A stretch of 5,216 nt of DNA from an uncultured Pirellulaceae bacterium (lineage in GTDB: Bacteria > Planctomycetota > Planctomycetia > Pirellulales > Pirellulaceae), in the NCBI GenBank assembly GCA_934255105.1, contig CAKQNH010000411.1, positions 1 through 5,216 on the forward strand, in the 5' to 3' direction. Position 1 is the stretch's first letter. Each line of letters begins with the position of its first letter. The notes under the pieces were generated by a model. It searched no databases. It saw nothing but the letters and a program-made list of their open reading frames with translations, and had not been told where the DNA came from. Shown here one piece after another: positions 1 through 5,216 of the stretch. Both the position numbers and the translations under genes were made by a program.

Positions 1-1253
1 CCGCGCCGCCGGACCCGGTGCTGCTCGCGCAGAGCCGCGCGGCGCGGACTGTCTTGCCACGCCTCCAGGATCTCATCCCAGGTCTGACCAATGACCGTCA
101 TGCACTCGCCGTGAATCGCGCCCGCCTCGCGCAGATGCAACATCAGCTCGGGTACCCCCCCGGCCATGTAGAGCTGCACGGTCGGATGGTTGACTGGCCC
201 GTTGGGCAGCACATCGACGAAGCGCGCGACCTTCTGGTTGATCGCACGCCAGTCATCTACCGTGGGTCGCTCCAGCCCAGCCGCGTGGGCAATAGCAGGA
301 ATGTGTAGCAACAAGTTGGTTGATCCACCACAGGCGGCGTGTACGGCTAAGGCATTGGACAGAGATTCTTGAGTCAGAATGTCAGCCAACGTCTGCTTGC
401 GTTTGGCCAACCCCATCAAGGCCTCGGCCGAATAGCGCGCCATGTCCAGCCACACCGCTTGACCGCTGGGGGCCAAGGCTGCGTGCGGCACGGTCAGCCC
501 GAGCGCTTCGGCGACAACTTGGCTGGTAGCCGCCGTCCCCAGGAACTGACAGCCACCCCCCGGGCTCCCGCAAGCGCGACATCCCGCTGCCGCAGCATCC
601 TCCAGCGACAACTCTCCATGCGCATAACGCGCTCCGATGGTTTGAACTTTCGCGGTGTCCTCGCCGGTAGTGGATGGGAGTGTGACACCCCCAGGGACGA
701 TCACTCCGGGCAAATCGCTCGTCCCTGCCAGCGCCAGCATGGCGGCCGGCAAGCCCTTATCACAAGTTGCTACGGCGAGGACCCCCTGCCGCGTAGGCAA
801 CGAGCGGATCAGCCGCCGCATGACAATTGCCGCATCATTTCGGTAGGGCAGCGAATCGAACATGCCCGTCGTCCCCTGGGATCGACCATCGCATGGATCG
901 CTGCAATAGGCTGCGTAAGGAATGCCACCCGCAGCCGTTATCGTCTCGGCCGCGGCGCGAACCTGCAAACCAACCTCCCAATGCCCGGTGTGGTAGCCGA
1001 GTGCGATGGGTTGGCCGTTCTCAGCCCGCATGCCTCCCAGCGTGCTGAGCACCAGGAATTGGGGGCCCGTCATGTACTGCGGATCCCATCCCATACCCGC
1101 ATTCTGGGTCAAGCCAAACAGATCTCCGCTGGGCCAATTGCGTAGCATTTCGTCCGTCAGGGGCAAATTGCCACTGGGCCCGTCGCCACGGGTGGCCATT
1201 TCCGAAGCAGTTTGCGAATCCAAACCGAACCAATTAGACAATGATCTAGTCAC
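1..1253 (-). CDS. yjhG: YjhG/YagF-family sugar-acid dehydratase (IlvD/Edd superfamily), 3' end outside window
   Basis: The product is predicted to dehydrate a sugar acid (D-xylonate for E. coli YjhG/YagF) to a 2-keto-3-deoxy acid in the cytoplasm, using an Fe-S cluster and Mg2+. I translated the reverse complement by hand: one frame stays open for 417 codons to the window edge, about two thirds of the ~655 aa of E. coli YjhG. It follows YjhG closely from memory: PSGDLFG near residue 40, SDPCDGR with C121, [21 protein letters not shown] with C164 and likely metal-binding D165/K166, KVQTIGAR, the cysteine-rich segment C225/C228/C235, [19 protein letters not shown] and VLPNGPV. C121, C164 and C235 fit the cluster ligands of the Edd-like branch. 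The chosen start is GTG at 1253-1251, which gives an N-terminus about as long as YjhG's, with a weak GGAAAG upstream. The frame is open from 1307, so upstream TTG starts are possible; ATG at 1199 would remove 18 residues. The family is secure; the substrate (xylonate or another aldonate) is inferred. Confidence 0.93.
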   Translation of the reverse strand, partial: MTRSLSNWFGLDSQTASEMATRGDGPSGNLPLTDEMLRNWPSGDLFGLTQNAGMGWDPQYMTGPQFLVLSTLGGMRAENGQPIALGYHTGHWEVGLQVRAAAETITAAGGIPYAAYCSDPCDGRSQGTTGMFDSLPYRNDAAIVMRRLIRSLPTRQGVLAVATCDKGLPAAMLALAGTSDLPGVIVPGGVTLPSTTGEDTAKVQTIGARYAHGELSLEDAAAAGCRACGSPGGGCQFLGTAATSQVVAEALGLTVPHAALAPSGQAVWLDMARYSAEALMGLAKRKQTLADILTQESLSNALAVHAACGGSTNLLLHIPAIAHAAGLERPTVDDWRAINQKVARFVDVLPNGPVNHPTVQLYMAGGVPELMLHLREAGAIHGECMTVIGQTWDEILEAWQDSPRRAALREQHRVRRR

Positions 1254-1341
1254 GGGAACTTTCCACAGCAACAACAAAACAAAGGGGGCCGAGACAGATT
1301 CGGAATTTTACCACAATCCTAGTCGCAAGGCTGCGGATACA

Positions 1342-1367
1342 TATTTGCACAAAATCTTCGGCAAATA
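1342..1367. promoter_or_regulatory. Inverted repeat, possible operator
   Basis: TATTTGC (1342-1348) and GCAAATA (1361-1367) are perfect 7-bp arms separated by 12 bases, an arm-centre spacing of 19 bp. The site lies about 90 bp upstream of the dehydratase start and 144 bp upstream of the FKBP start. It could bind a dimeric regulator of either gene. One such dyad in a region of this size is not rare by chance, so confidence is low. Confidence 0.22.
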
Positions 1368-1416
1368 CCATCTGGCGAGCTTGAAAGGTCCAGTCTATGC
1401 ACAACAATGAACGGTT

Positions 1417-1434
1417 GAAGTGTTTGTGCACTTC
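1417..1434. promoter_or_regulatory. Inverted repeat GAAGTG-N6-CACTTC, possible operator
   Basis: Perfect 6-bp arms (1417-1422 and 1429-1434) flank TTTGTG. The site lies 76 bases upstream of the FKBP ATG, where a repressor or activator could act. No known regulator is recognised, and 6-bp arms are weak evidence. Confidence 0.18.
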
Positions 1435-1459
1435 CCTGCCCCAATGCGGTCCGAACGGC

Positions 1460-1473
1460 CATGCAAGTGCATG
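1460..1473. promoter_or_regulatory. Short dyad CATGCA-AG-TGCATG upstream of FKBP
   Basis: This near-continuous 14-bp palindrome has 6-bp arms around two bases and ends 37 bases before the FKBP start codon. It could be an operator or a small hairpin in the 5' leader. It lacks T-rich flanks and is not a terminator. Function is unknown. Confidence 0.2.
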
Positions 1474-1510
1474 TAACGGACGCTCACCTATCAATATCGA
1501 AAGACAAAGA

Positions 1511-2212
1511 ATGCGTTTGCTCGCTCTCGTTTGCTTGGCGCTAGCCACAACGACAACTCAATTGGCTGCTCAACAAACGACCCCGCTTGCCAATCCACTT
1601 CAGGGAAATCCAGCTCAAGCGGCCGCGGCAGTCAGCGATGCTGCCAGCTACGGTTTGGGGTACGACATTGGCATGAACATTGCCGGCAACGGCTTGACCA
1701 CCGAAGACGTCCGCCAAGCCGACTTGATGGCAGGCCTGTTGGATGCGCTGGCCGGCAAGGAGCCAGCGGTTCAAGCTGAGATGGTTCAAGCCGCTATGCA
1801 GGCCTTGGTCAAGAAAGTTTCCGACCGTCGCAAGGCAGTGGCTAACAAATTCCTGGAAGAGAACAAGAAGAAAGAGGGCGTGCAAGTTACCGATAGCGGG
1901 CTGCAGTATCAGGTCGTCAAGTCAGGCACCGGCGCGGTCCCCAAGGCTGACAGCAAAGTCAGCGTGCACTACGAAGGCAAATTGATCAACGGCGAAGTCT
2001 TCGATAGCTCGATCCAACGTGGCGAGCCGGCCTCATTCGGAGTCAGTCAAGTGATTCCAGGCTGGACCGAAGCCTTGTTGCGAATGAAGGTCGGCGACAA
2101 GTGGAAGCTGTTCATTCCGTCGGAGTTGGCCTACGGCGAGCGAGGTTCTCCGCCAGTCATCGGTCCTAACGAAACGCTGATCTTCGACGTTGAATTGCTC
2201 GAAGTTCAATAG
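1511..2212 (+). CDS. Exported FkpA/Mip-type FKBP peptidyl-prolyl cis-trans isomerase
   Basis: The product is predicted to catalyse cis-trans isomerisation of prolyl bonds and assist protein folding outside the cytoplasm. The 233-residue protein starts with a Sec-type signal peptide (residues 1 to about 20: M-R, a hydrophobic Leu/Ala stretch, then LAA before QQ); there is no lipobox. Residues ~45-125 match the FKBP N-terminal dimerisation domain (YGLGYDIG, a LMAGLLDALAG helix, FLEENKKKEGV). Residues ~128-233 are the FKBP catalytic domain with its pocket residues kept: Y154, F164-D165, F176, V181-I182, W185, Y208 in LAYGE, and F225. The length suits FkpA, Mip and FklB. I chose ATG 1511 because it puts the signal peptide at the N-terminus; an in-frame ATG at 1397 would bury it behind 38 unrelated residues. 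The ribosome site is only weakly purine-rich (GAAAGAC). The gene diverges from the dehydratase and converges with the GH38-like gene, so it is probably monocistronic. Confidence 0.95.
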   Translation: MRLLALVCLALATTTTQLAAQQTTPLANPLQGNPAQAAAAVSDAASYGLGYDIGMNIAGNGLTTEDVRQADLMAGLLDALAGKEPAVQAEMVQAAMQALVKKVSDRRKAVANKFLEENKKKEGVQVTDSGLQYQVVKSGTGAVPKADSKVSVHYEGKLINGEVFDSSIQRGEPASFGVSQVIPGWTEALLRMKVGDKWKLFIPSELAYGERGSPPVIGPNETLIFDVELLEVQ

Positions 2213-2226
2213 TCGAAGTTCAATAG
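2199..2226 (+). repeat. Tandem 14-bp duplication across the FKBP stop codon
   Basis: TCGAAGTTCAATAG occurs twice head to tail with no mismatch, at 2199-2212 and 2213-2226. The first copy encodes the last residues and the TAG stop of the FKBP; the second lies in the 3' untranslated region. Since 14 is not a multiple of three, the second TAG is out of frame and is not a backup stop. The perfect identity suggests a recent slippage duplication. A functional role is not evident. Confidence 0.9.
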
Positions 2227-2263
2227 AGCTCGGGCTATCATGTTTCGGTGAAAGTCATTTGCA

Positions 2264-2285
2264 GCGCGGGCGCTTTCGCCCGTGC
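2264..2285 (+). terminator. GC-rich hairpin downstream of FKBP, candidate terminator or repeat
   Basis: Arms 2264-2272 (GCGCGGGCG) and 2277-2285 (CGCCCGTGC) form a 9-bp stem with one G-U pair and a CTTT loop, 51 bases after the FKBP stop. What follows is TCTTCC, not a clean T run, so it is not a textbook intrinsic terminator. It could instead be an mRNA 3'-end stabiliser or part of a dispersed repeat together with the next hairpin. Confidence 0.4.
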
Positions 2286-2295
2286 TCTTCCGTAG

Positions 2296-2315
2296 AACGG
2301 GCACTCTTGCCCGTT
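2296..2315 (+). terminator. Second GC-rich hairpin, candidate terminator
   Basis: AACGGGCA (2296-2303) and TGCCCGTT (2308-2315) form a perfect 8-bp stem around a CTCT loop. TATACC follows, with only a three-T run at 2314-2316, so the intrinsic terminator signal is weak. The core of the stem (GGGC/GCCC) resembles the hairpin just upstream, and ACGGGC (2297-2302) could alternatively pair with GCCCGT (2278-2283) of that hairpin. It may end FKBP transcription. Confidence 0.42.
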
Positions 2316-2350
2316 TATACCCCACAAATAATTCCCTGCCCACGCGAATC

Positions 2351-2400
2351 GCACCCCTGCCCGCGCGCGGGAGAGGTCGAGCCTAGGCGAGGGGGATGGG
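2351..2400. repeat. GC-rich palindromic patch, possible dispersed intergenic repeat
   Basis: The patch contains a perfect 12-bp palindrome CCCGCGCGCGGG at 2360-2371, then GAGAGGTCGAG, the 8-bp palindrome GCCTAGGC at 2381-2388 and a G-rich end (GAGGGGGATGGG). An outer CCCCT/AGGGGG pairing is possible. It does not look coding and its composition differs from the flanks. It recalls short GC-rich intergenic repeats of planctomycete genomes, but a single copy in this window cannot show that it is repeated. Confidence 0.35.
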
Positions 2401-2457
2401 CGAAGACGGCTTGCACAGATGCAGTTTGCTGACCCCCACTACGCTAGCTTTCCGTGA

Positions 2458-2477
2458 AGCGGTTGGGGACAACCGCT
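2458..2477. terminator. Stem-loop between the convergent genes, possible terminator of the GH38-like gene
   Basis: AGCGGTTG (2458-2465) and CAACCGCT (2470-2477) form a perfect 8-bp stem with a four-base loop. An outer 5-bp stem is possible, GTGAA (2453-2457) with TTCAC (2484-2488), leaving CTACGT as a one-sided bulge. It lies 53 bases beyond the stop codon of the GH38-like gene. On the minus strand no T run follows, so intrinsic termination is doubtful; a role in mRNA 3'-end stability is equally possible. Confidence 0.35.
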
Positions 2478-2530
2478 CTACGTTTCACCAGCCAGGCGAG
2501 CTCGCGGAGGTCGCGAAAAAGTCGGTTCCT

Positions 2531-5216
2531 TTACAGTTGCCACAGCACATCCACGTTGACTTGCTCGTGTGCGCGCAGGGCAATGGTAATGCGGTCATGA
2601 ACGGCGTTTAGCTGGCTGATTTTACCTCCCAAGTAGTCGACTCGCGTGGCTGAGGCGACCTCGCGCAGCAGGCGGATGTTAGCACTCGTCGCTTTGCCCT
2701 CCATCTCGTTGACGAACAACCGCATGCCGACCAGTGCACCCGTCTGGTCGACCAGCGGCGACTCCAGGTGCACGACCACGTTGCGCTGGTCAACGCTTGC
2801 CATCCAGCCACTGGCTGGTGCGATCGGCTGGGTGCGGCTCAGCCCAATTTCGTAGGGCGTATCCAAAAACTGCTCGGCAGCCAAGTTGGGATGCGGTAGA
2901 TCGACGCCAATACCCACGCGATGTTCAACCTGCGTCTCCCCGGCGCTGGCCAAGATGGTCTCCAGAAAACGTTCTTCGCGGCGGCGATGGAAGGCTAGGC
3001 CGCCGGTCAAGTAGTGCGTGCGATAGTCCACCTCGTCGATCTCGACCAGCGTCGGTGACACGCCTCGTCCGGCGGGCCACGCATGGCGCTGCCCGGCGGA
3101 ATAGGTTCGCAGTGCGGCCGCTTCATTGGGCCACGCCAAACGTAGCACATAAGCGGAGCGCCAGGGGTTGTCCGATGTCAGCGGCTGTAGGTTCTGCAGG
3201 CGAATGTTCACCTCCGCGATGCGGCTGCCGCGCCAGACTTCATAAATAATTCTAAAGTCTGCGACGCGCTGGCCGTCAAACTGCAGATACCCTTCGGCGC
3301 TCACCACACCGCAGATATTGGAGCTAGTCAGCATCTCGACGTTGGTAGCTACCATCTCCGAAAGCCCTGACGAACTCGAGCCCGCCGCCGCAGCGGGCCG
3401 CTGGGATTCGCTAGAGACCTGCTCGCGGCGGGCGATCATCAAACTCAGGCGATTTCCGCGCTTGGCCGGGACGTGCAGACTGCGAACGTGTCCCCGCGTA
3501 GCATCGATCTGCAGCTCTAGAAATTCGTTGTGAAGCAGGCCCCCCGCATCGGCTAAGGGGCGTTGTTTGGAAGTCGCCTGCTTTGGATCGCGCTGCACCG
3601 GCGTAACGACAAAGCCTTGAGATGGAATGTCGACGCAGGTAACGTGGCCTTCACCTACGCGGCCCTCCGCAAAATTCCAATTCTCCCCTTGGGCCAATTG
3701 CTGGTCGGCGCGCGTGTACGTGATCACTCGCATCGGCGCGCAGCGCGCGTTGACGAGCAGTCGTCCCTCGTGCTGAGCCGTTGAGCCGGCCTGCTTGCTG
3801 CCCACCGTGTGCAGGTAGCGTCCCAAGCGCTCCAGCGTCGCCGTGCGCAGGCGATCAGCCAATTCAGTGGCCCGCGCGGCGATCTCCAAGGCGCGGCCGG
3901 GGGCATCCCACAAGCTGTCGACCAGATCGACTAATTGCGCGAATTCGGGTGCCCAGTCCGACCACTTTGGTGATTGATGCCCCGGCAATTCCTGAGCAGG
4001 CGATTCCTGCGCTATCGACTCCAACGCAGACGATTCCGGCTGGGGCGATTCCGGCTGGTGCCCAGGGCTGGCAGCGGACGAATCACTGGGCGACTGGTTG
4101 ACTGGAGCCACTTTGCCCAACTGGTGGAAATGTTCCAATTGCCAAGCTAGATTGAGCAGATTCTGCAGTCCGCGGCAGCGGGCTTGCAACTGTTGGTTGA
4201 GCTGCGTGGCCCGGCGCCAGCCCGCCGCGCCTGCGTGCGTGGCCTCCGCGCCATCCTCGTTCGCACTTTCCGCTGTTCGATGCGCTGCGGCTGGGAGAGT
4301 CCCCTCAGCCGCGTGCTTTAACCAGCTATATTCGAAATTGCCGGCGCTCAATCGTTCTTGGTGATAGGGCTGGTCGGTATCTGCGAAGTAGTCGTCGGCC
4401 AACTTCCATTTGCCCAGCGCGGGAGTGCGCCGCGCGATGCGCGACAGCAGTTCGGAGAATTCGCAGCTTCGATTGGGCCAATGGGCGAACAATAGCGTGG
4501 GCACGTGTTGGTGTTCGAGTGCATCGCCAACTTTCCAGCCCAGGGCCAGGTAGCTGGTCGGGTCGGCCGCGTCGAGCACCTCGGCGGCCAGCGCCGATAG
4601 AAATGTCCCATCGGGAGCTTCCCAAGAGATTTTGGGCTGCGCGCCGTGTGGGTATTTCCCTTCGCCCCAAGCGATGAGCAGGCAGCCTTCGAACCCCCAG
4701 CGGCGAAGCATGGGCACGCTGTCGGGGCTCAGCCCGTATGTGTGCCGCGCGAATACTCGTGGCGGATCAAAACCGCACTCGCTGTAGGCCCCCCGCCCTC
4801 GCAGGAAATCGCGCGCGATCCCTTCGCGGCTCATCAGCGGGTGAGGCCTCTCAATATCCAAGCCACCCACTATGCATGCCTGGCGGTGCTGCATCGCGGT
4901 CCGCAATCGACCCAGACTCTGCGGGCTGTTCTGCGCCCACAGGCGCAGTAGATCGCCACAGGCCAAGTAGGACGTGGGAGGAGATTGGGGCTGGTCGGAA
5001 CGCTCGAGCTGTGCGGTCAGCGACTTGCCCAGCGTGGTCGAGGCCAGCAGCGTGATATCGATCAGATGGACATCCAGCGAGTAGTAGTGATCGCGCTCTT
5101 GGCCCAGGGCGTCGAAGCACGACTGCAGCCAACGCTCCGCTTCCGCCCGATCGTTGGCCAGTGCGGCGGTGGCCGCGGATGTGAGTTGGCTGCCAAACTG
5201 CTGCAGGTCCAAGTTG
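2531..5216 (-). CDS. Large GH38-like (alpha-mannosidase-type) glycoside hydrolase family protein, 5' end outside window
   Basis: The frame runs from the right edge to TAA at 2533-2531, about 894 codons. The TTG at 5212 (residue 1 in this numbering) is not a convincing start because the frame continues to the edge, so the N-terminus is probably missing. Residues ~45-300 resemble the GH38 N-terminal barrel: DVHLIDITLL near 47, IVGGLDIERP then SRE (114-129), PRVFARHTYGLSPDSVPMLRRWGF (151-174), ISWEAPDGT and TLLFAHWPN. Residues ~330-465 are probably the helical middle region. Residues ~555-893 match the GH38 C-terminal beta-sandwich: LLHNEFLELQID, RGNRLS, IIYEVWRGSRIAEV, RLLRE and ALRAHEQVNV. Family members cleave alpha-mannosides and related glycans. 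Two low-complexity insertions are present (about 372-415 and 598-618). No signal peptide can be judged because the N-terminus is absent. The canonical D-x-F-G nucleophile position reads H157-T-Y-G, so activity is uncertain. Fold similarity is moderately sure; substrate is unknown. Confidence 0.65.
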   Translation of the reverse strand, partial: NLDLQQFGSQLTSAATAALANDRAEAERWLQSCFDALGQERDHYYSLDVHLIDITLLASTTLGKSLTAQLERSDQPQSPPTSYLACGDLLRLWAQNSPQSLGRLRTAMQHRQACIVGGLDIERPHPLMSREGIARDFLRGRGAYSECGFDPPRVFARHTYGLSPDSVPMLRRWGFEGCLLIAWGEGKYPHGAQPKISWEAPDGTFLSALAAEVLDAADPTSYLALGWKVGDALEHQHVPTLLFAHWPNRSCEFSELLSRIARRTPALGKWKLADDYFADTDQPYHQERLSAGNFEYSWLKHAAEGTLPAAAHRTAESANEDGAEATHAGAAGWRRATQLNQQLQARCRGLQNLLNLAWQLEHFHQLGKVAPVNQSPSDSSAASPGHQPESPQPESSALESIAQESPAQELPGHQSPKWSDWAPEFAQLVDLVDSLWDAPGRALEIAARATELADRLRTATLERLGRYLHTVGSKQAGSTAQHEGRLLVNARCAPMRVITYTRADQQLAQGENWNFAEGRVGEGHVTCVDIPSQGFVVTPVQRDPKQATSKQRPLADAGGLLHNEFLELQIDATRGHVRSLHVPAKRGNRLSLMIARREQVSSESQRPAAAAGSSSSGLSEMVATNVEMLTSSNICGVVSAEGYLQFDGQRVADFRIIYEVWRGSRIAEVNIRLQNLQPLTSDNPWRSAYVLRLAWPNEAAALRTYSAGQRHAWPAGRGVSPTLVEIDEVDYRTHYLTGGLAFHRRREERFLETILASAGETQVEHRVGIGVDLPHPNLAAEQFLDTPYEIGLSRTQPIAPASGWMASVDQRNVVVHLESPLVDQTGALVGMRLFVNEMEGKATSANIRLLREVASATRVDYLGGKISQLNAVHDRITIALRAHEQVNVDVLWQL
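3983..4057 (-). repeat. Five tandem 15-bp units encoding a pentapeptide repeat in the GH38-like protein
   Basis: Read on the minus strand, the codons give QPESP, QPESS, ALESI, AQESP and AQELP in a row (residues 386-410 in the numbering used for the host gene). At the DNA level the units share a CGATTCC-like core every 15 bp; the two at 4031-4060 differ by one base over 15. The repeat lies in a Ser/Pro/Glu/Gln-rich stretch (about 372-415) between helical segments, probably a disordered linker. Copy number could vary between strains by slippage, and every change would stay in frame. Confidence 0.85.

Larger units (their letters stand above)
1254..1510. promoter_or_regulatory. Divergent intergenic region between the dehydratase and FKBP genes
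   Basis: These 257 bases separate two genes transcribed away from each other, so both promoters should lie here. On the minus strand a TAAAAT (complement of 1305-1310) resembles a -10 box for the dehydratase, but no -35 box sits at the expected spacing. On the plus strand I see no convincing -35/-10 pair before the FKBP start; TTGAAA at 1381 lacks a partner. Three short inverted repeats lie inside, at 1342-1367, 1417-1434 and 1460-1473. Open frames crossing this stretch are short and show no family likeness. The assignment as a promoter region rests on gene layout. Confidence 0.5.
2213..2530. other. Convergent intergenic region with several hairpins, no gene
   Basis: These 318 bases lie between the 3' ends of the FKBP gene and the GH38-like gene. 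The content is a copy of a 14-bp tandem repeat, two GC-rich hairpins (2264-2285 and 2296-2315), a GC-rich palindromic patch (about 2351-2400) and a hairpin at 2458-2477. Open frames crossing it are short, have no family likeness and run into the flanking genes. Transcripts from both sides must end here, so some of the hairpins may stop or protect them. Confidence 0.7.

Noticed and set aside
369..1145. A 258-codon open frame on the plus strand opposite the dehydratase
   Set aside because: It is antisense to a clearly conserved protein, is rich in Arg, Pro and Gln as GC-rich shadow frames are, and shows no recognisable motif.
1021..1233. A frameshift or pseudogene in the dehydratase, suggested by short overlapping minus-strand frames
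   Set aside because: Codon-by-codon reading of the reverse complement from 1253 to 3 shows one uninterrupted frame with continuous YjhG similarity.
1006..1410. A 134-codon plus-strand frame running from the dehydratase into the intergenic region
   Set aside because: It overlaps the start of the conserved dehydratase on the other strand and has no family likeness or ribosome site.
1397..1510. A 38-codon N-terminal extension of the FKBP starting at ATG 1397
   Set aside because: It would place a good signal peptide internally, and the added residues do not resemble any FKBP; ATG 1511 is the better start.
1246..1548. A 100-codon minus-strand frame across the divergent intergenic region
   Set aside because: It overlaps the 5' ends of both supported genes and has no recognisable domain or plausible start context.
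3983..4057. CRISPR-like regular repeats
   Set aside because: The units are 15 bp with no unique spacers and lie in frame within a coding region; they are a coding minisatellite.
5210..5212. TTG as the start codon of the GH38-like gene
   Set aside because: The frame stays open to the window edge and the fragment begins just before conserved barrel sequence, so a start upstream of the window is more likely.

Overview
The window looks like chromosomal DNA from a planctomycete, most probably of the Pirellulaceae type. This is an inference from moderately high GC, loosely packed genes in mixed orientations, a secreted FKBP with a plain signal peptide, and a large GH38-like protein of a kind I associate with planctomycetes. 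No rRNA, marker gene or database search backs the assignment.

Layout. Positions 1-1253 (minus strand) hold the first roughly 417 codons of a YjhG/YagF-type sugar-acid dehydratase (IlvD/Edd superfamily); its 3' end lies beyond the left edge. Positions 1254-1510 are a divergent intergenic region with three small dyads and no clear promoter. Positions 1511-2212 (plus strand) encode a complete FkpA/Mip-type FKBP peptidyl-prolyl isomerase with a signal peptide. Positions 2213-2530 are a gene-free convergent region holding a tandem 14-bp duplication that starts on the FKBP stop codon, two similar GC-rich hairpins, a GC-rich palindromic patch and a further hairpin. Positions 2531-5216 (minus strand) hold the 3' portion of a large GH38-like glycoside-hydrolase-type protein; its 5' end lies beyond the right edge.

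The three genes do not form an operon: the first two diverge and the last two converge. The dehydratase (sugar-acid catabolism) and the GH38-like protein (glycan processing) are both compatible with carbohydrate use, but the sequence does not show that they work together. The FKBP is a general envelope folding factor.

I found no convincing undescribed system. The points most worth a second look are the GH38-like protein, whose canonical catalytic Asp position appears to hold His and which carries a five-copy pentapeptide repeat in an inserted linker, and the structured convergent intergenic region.
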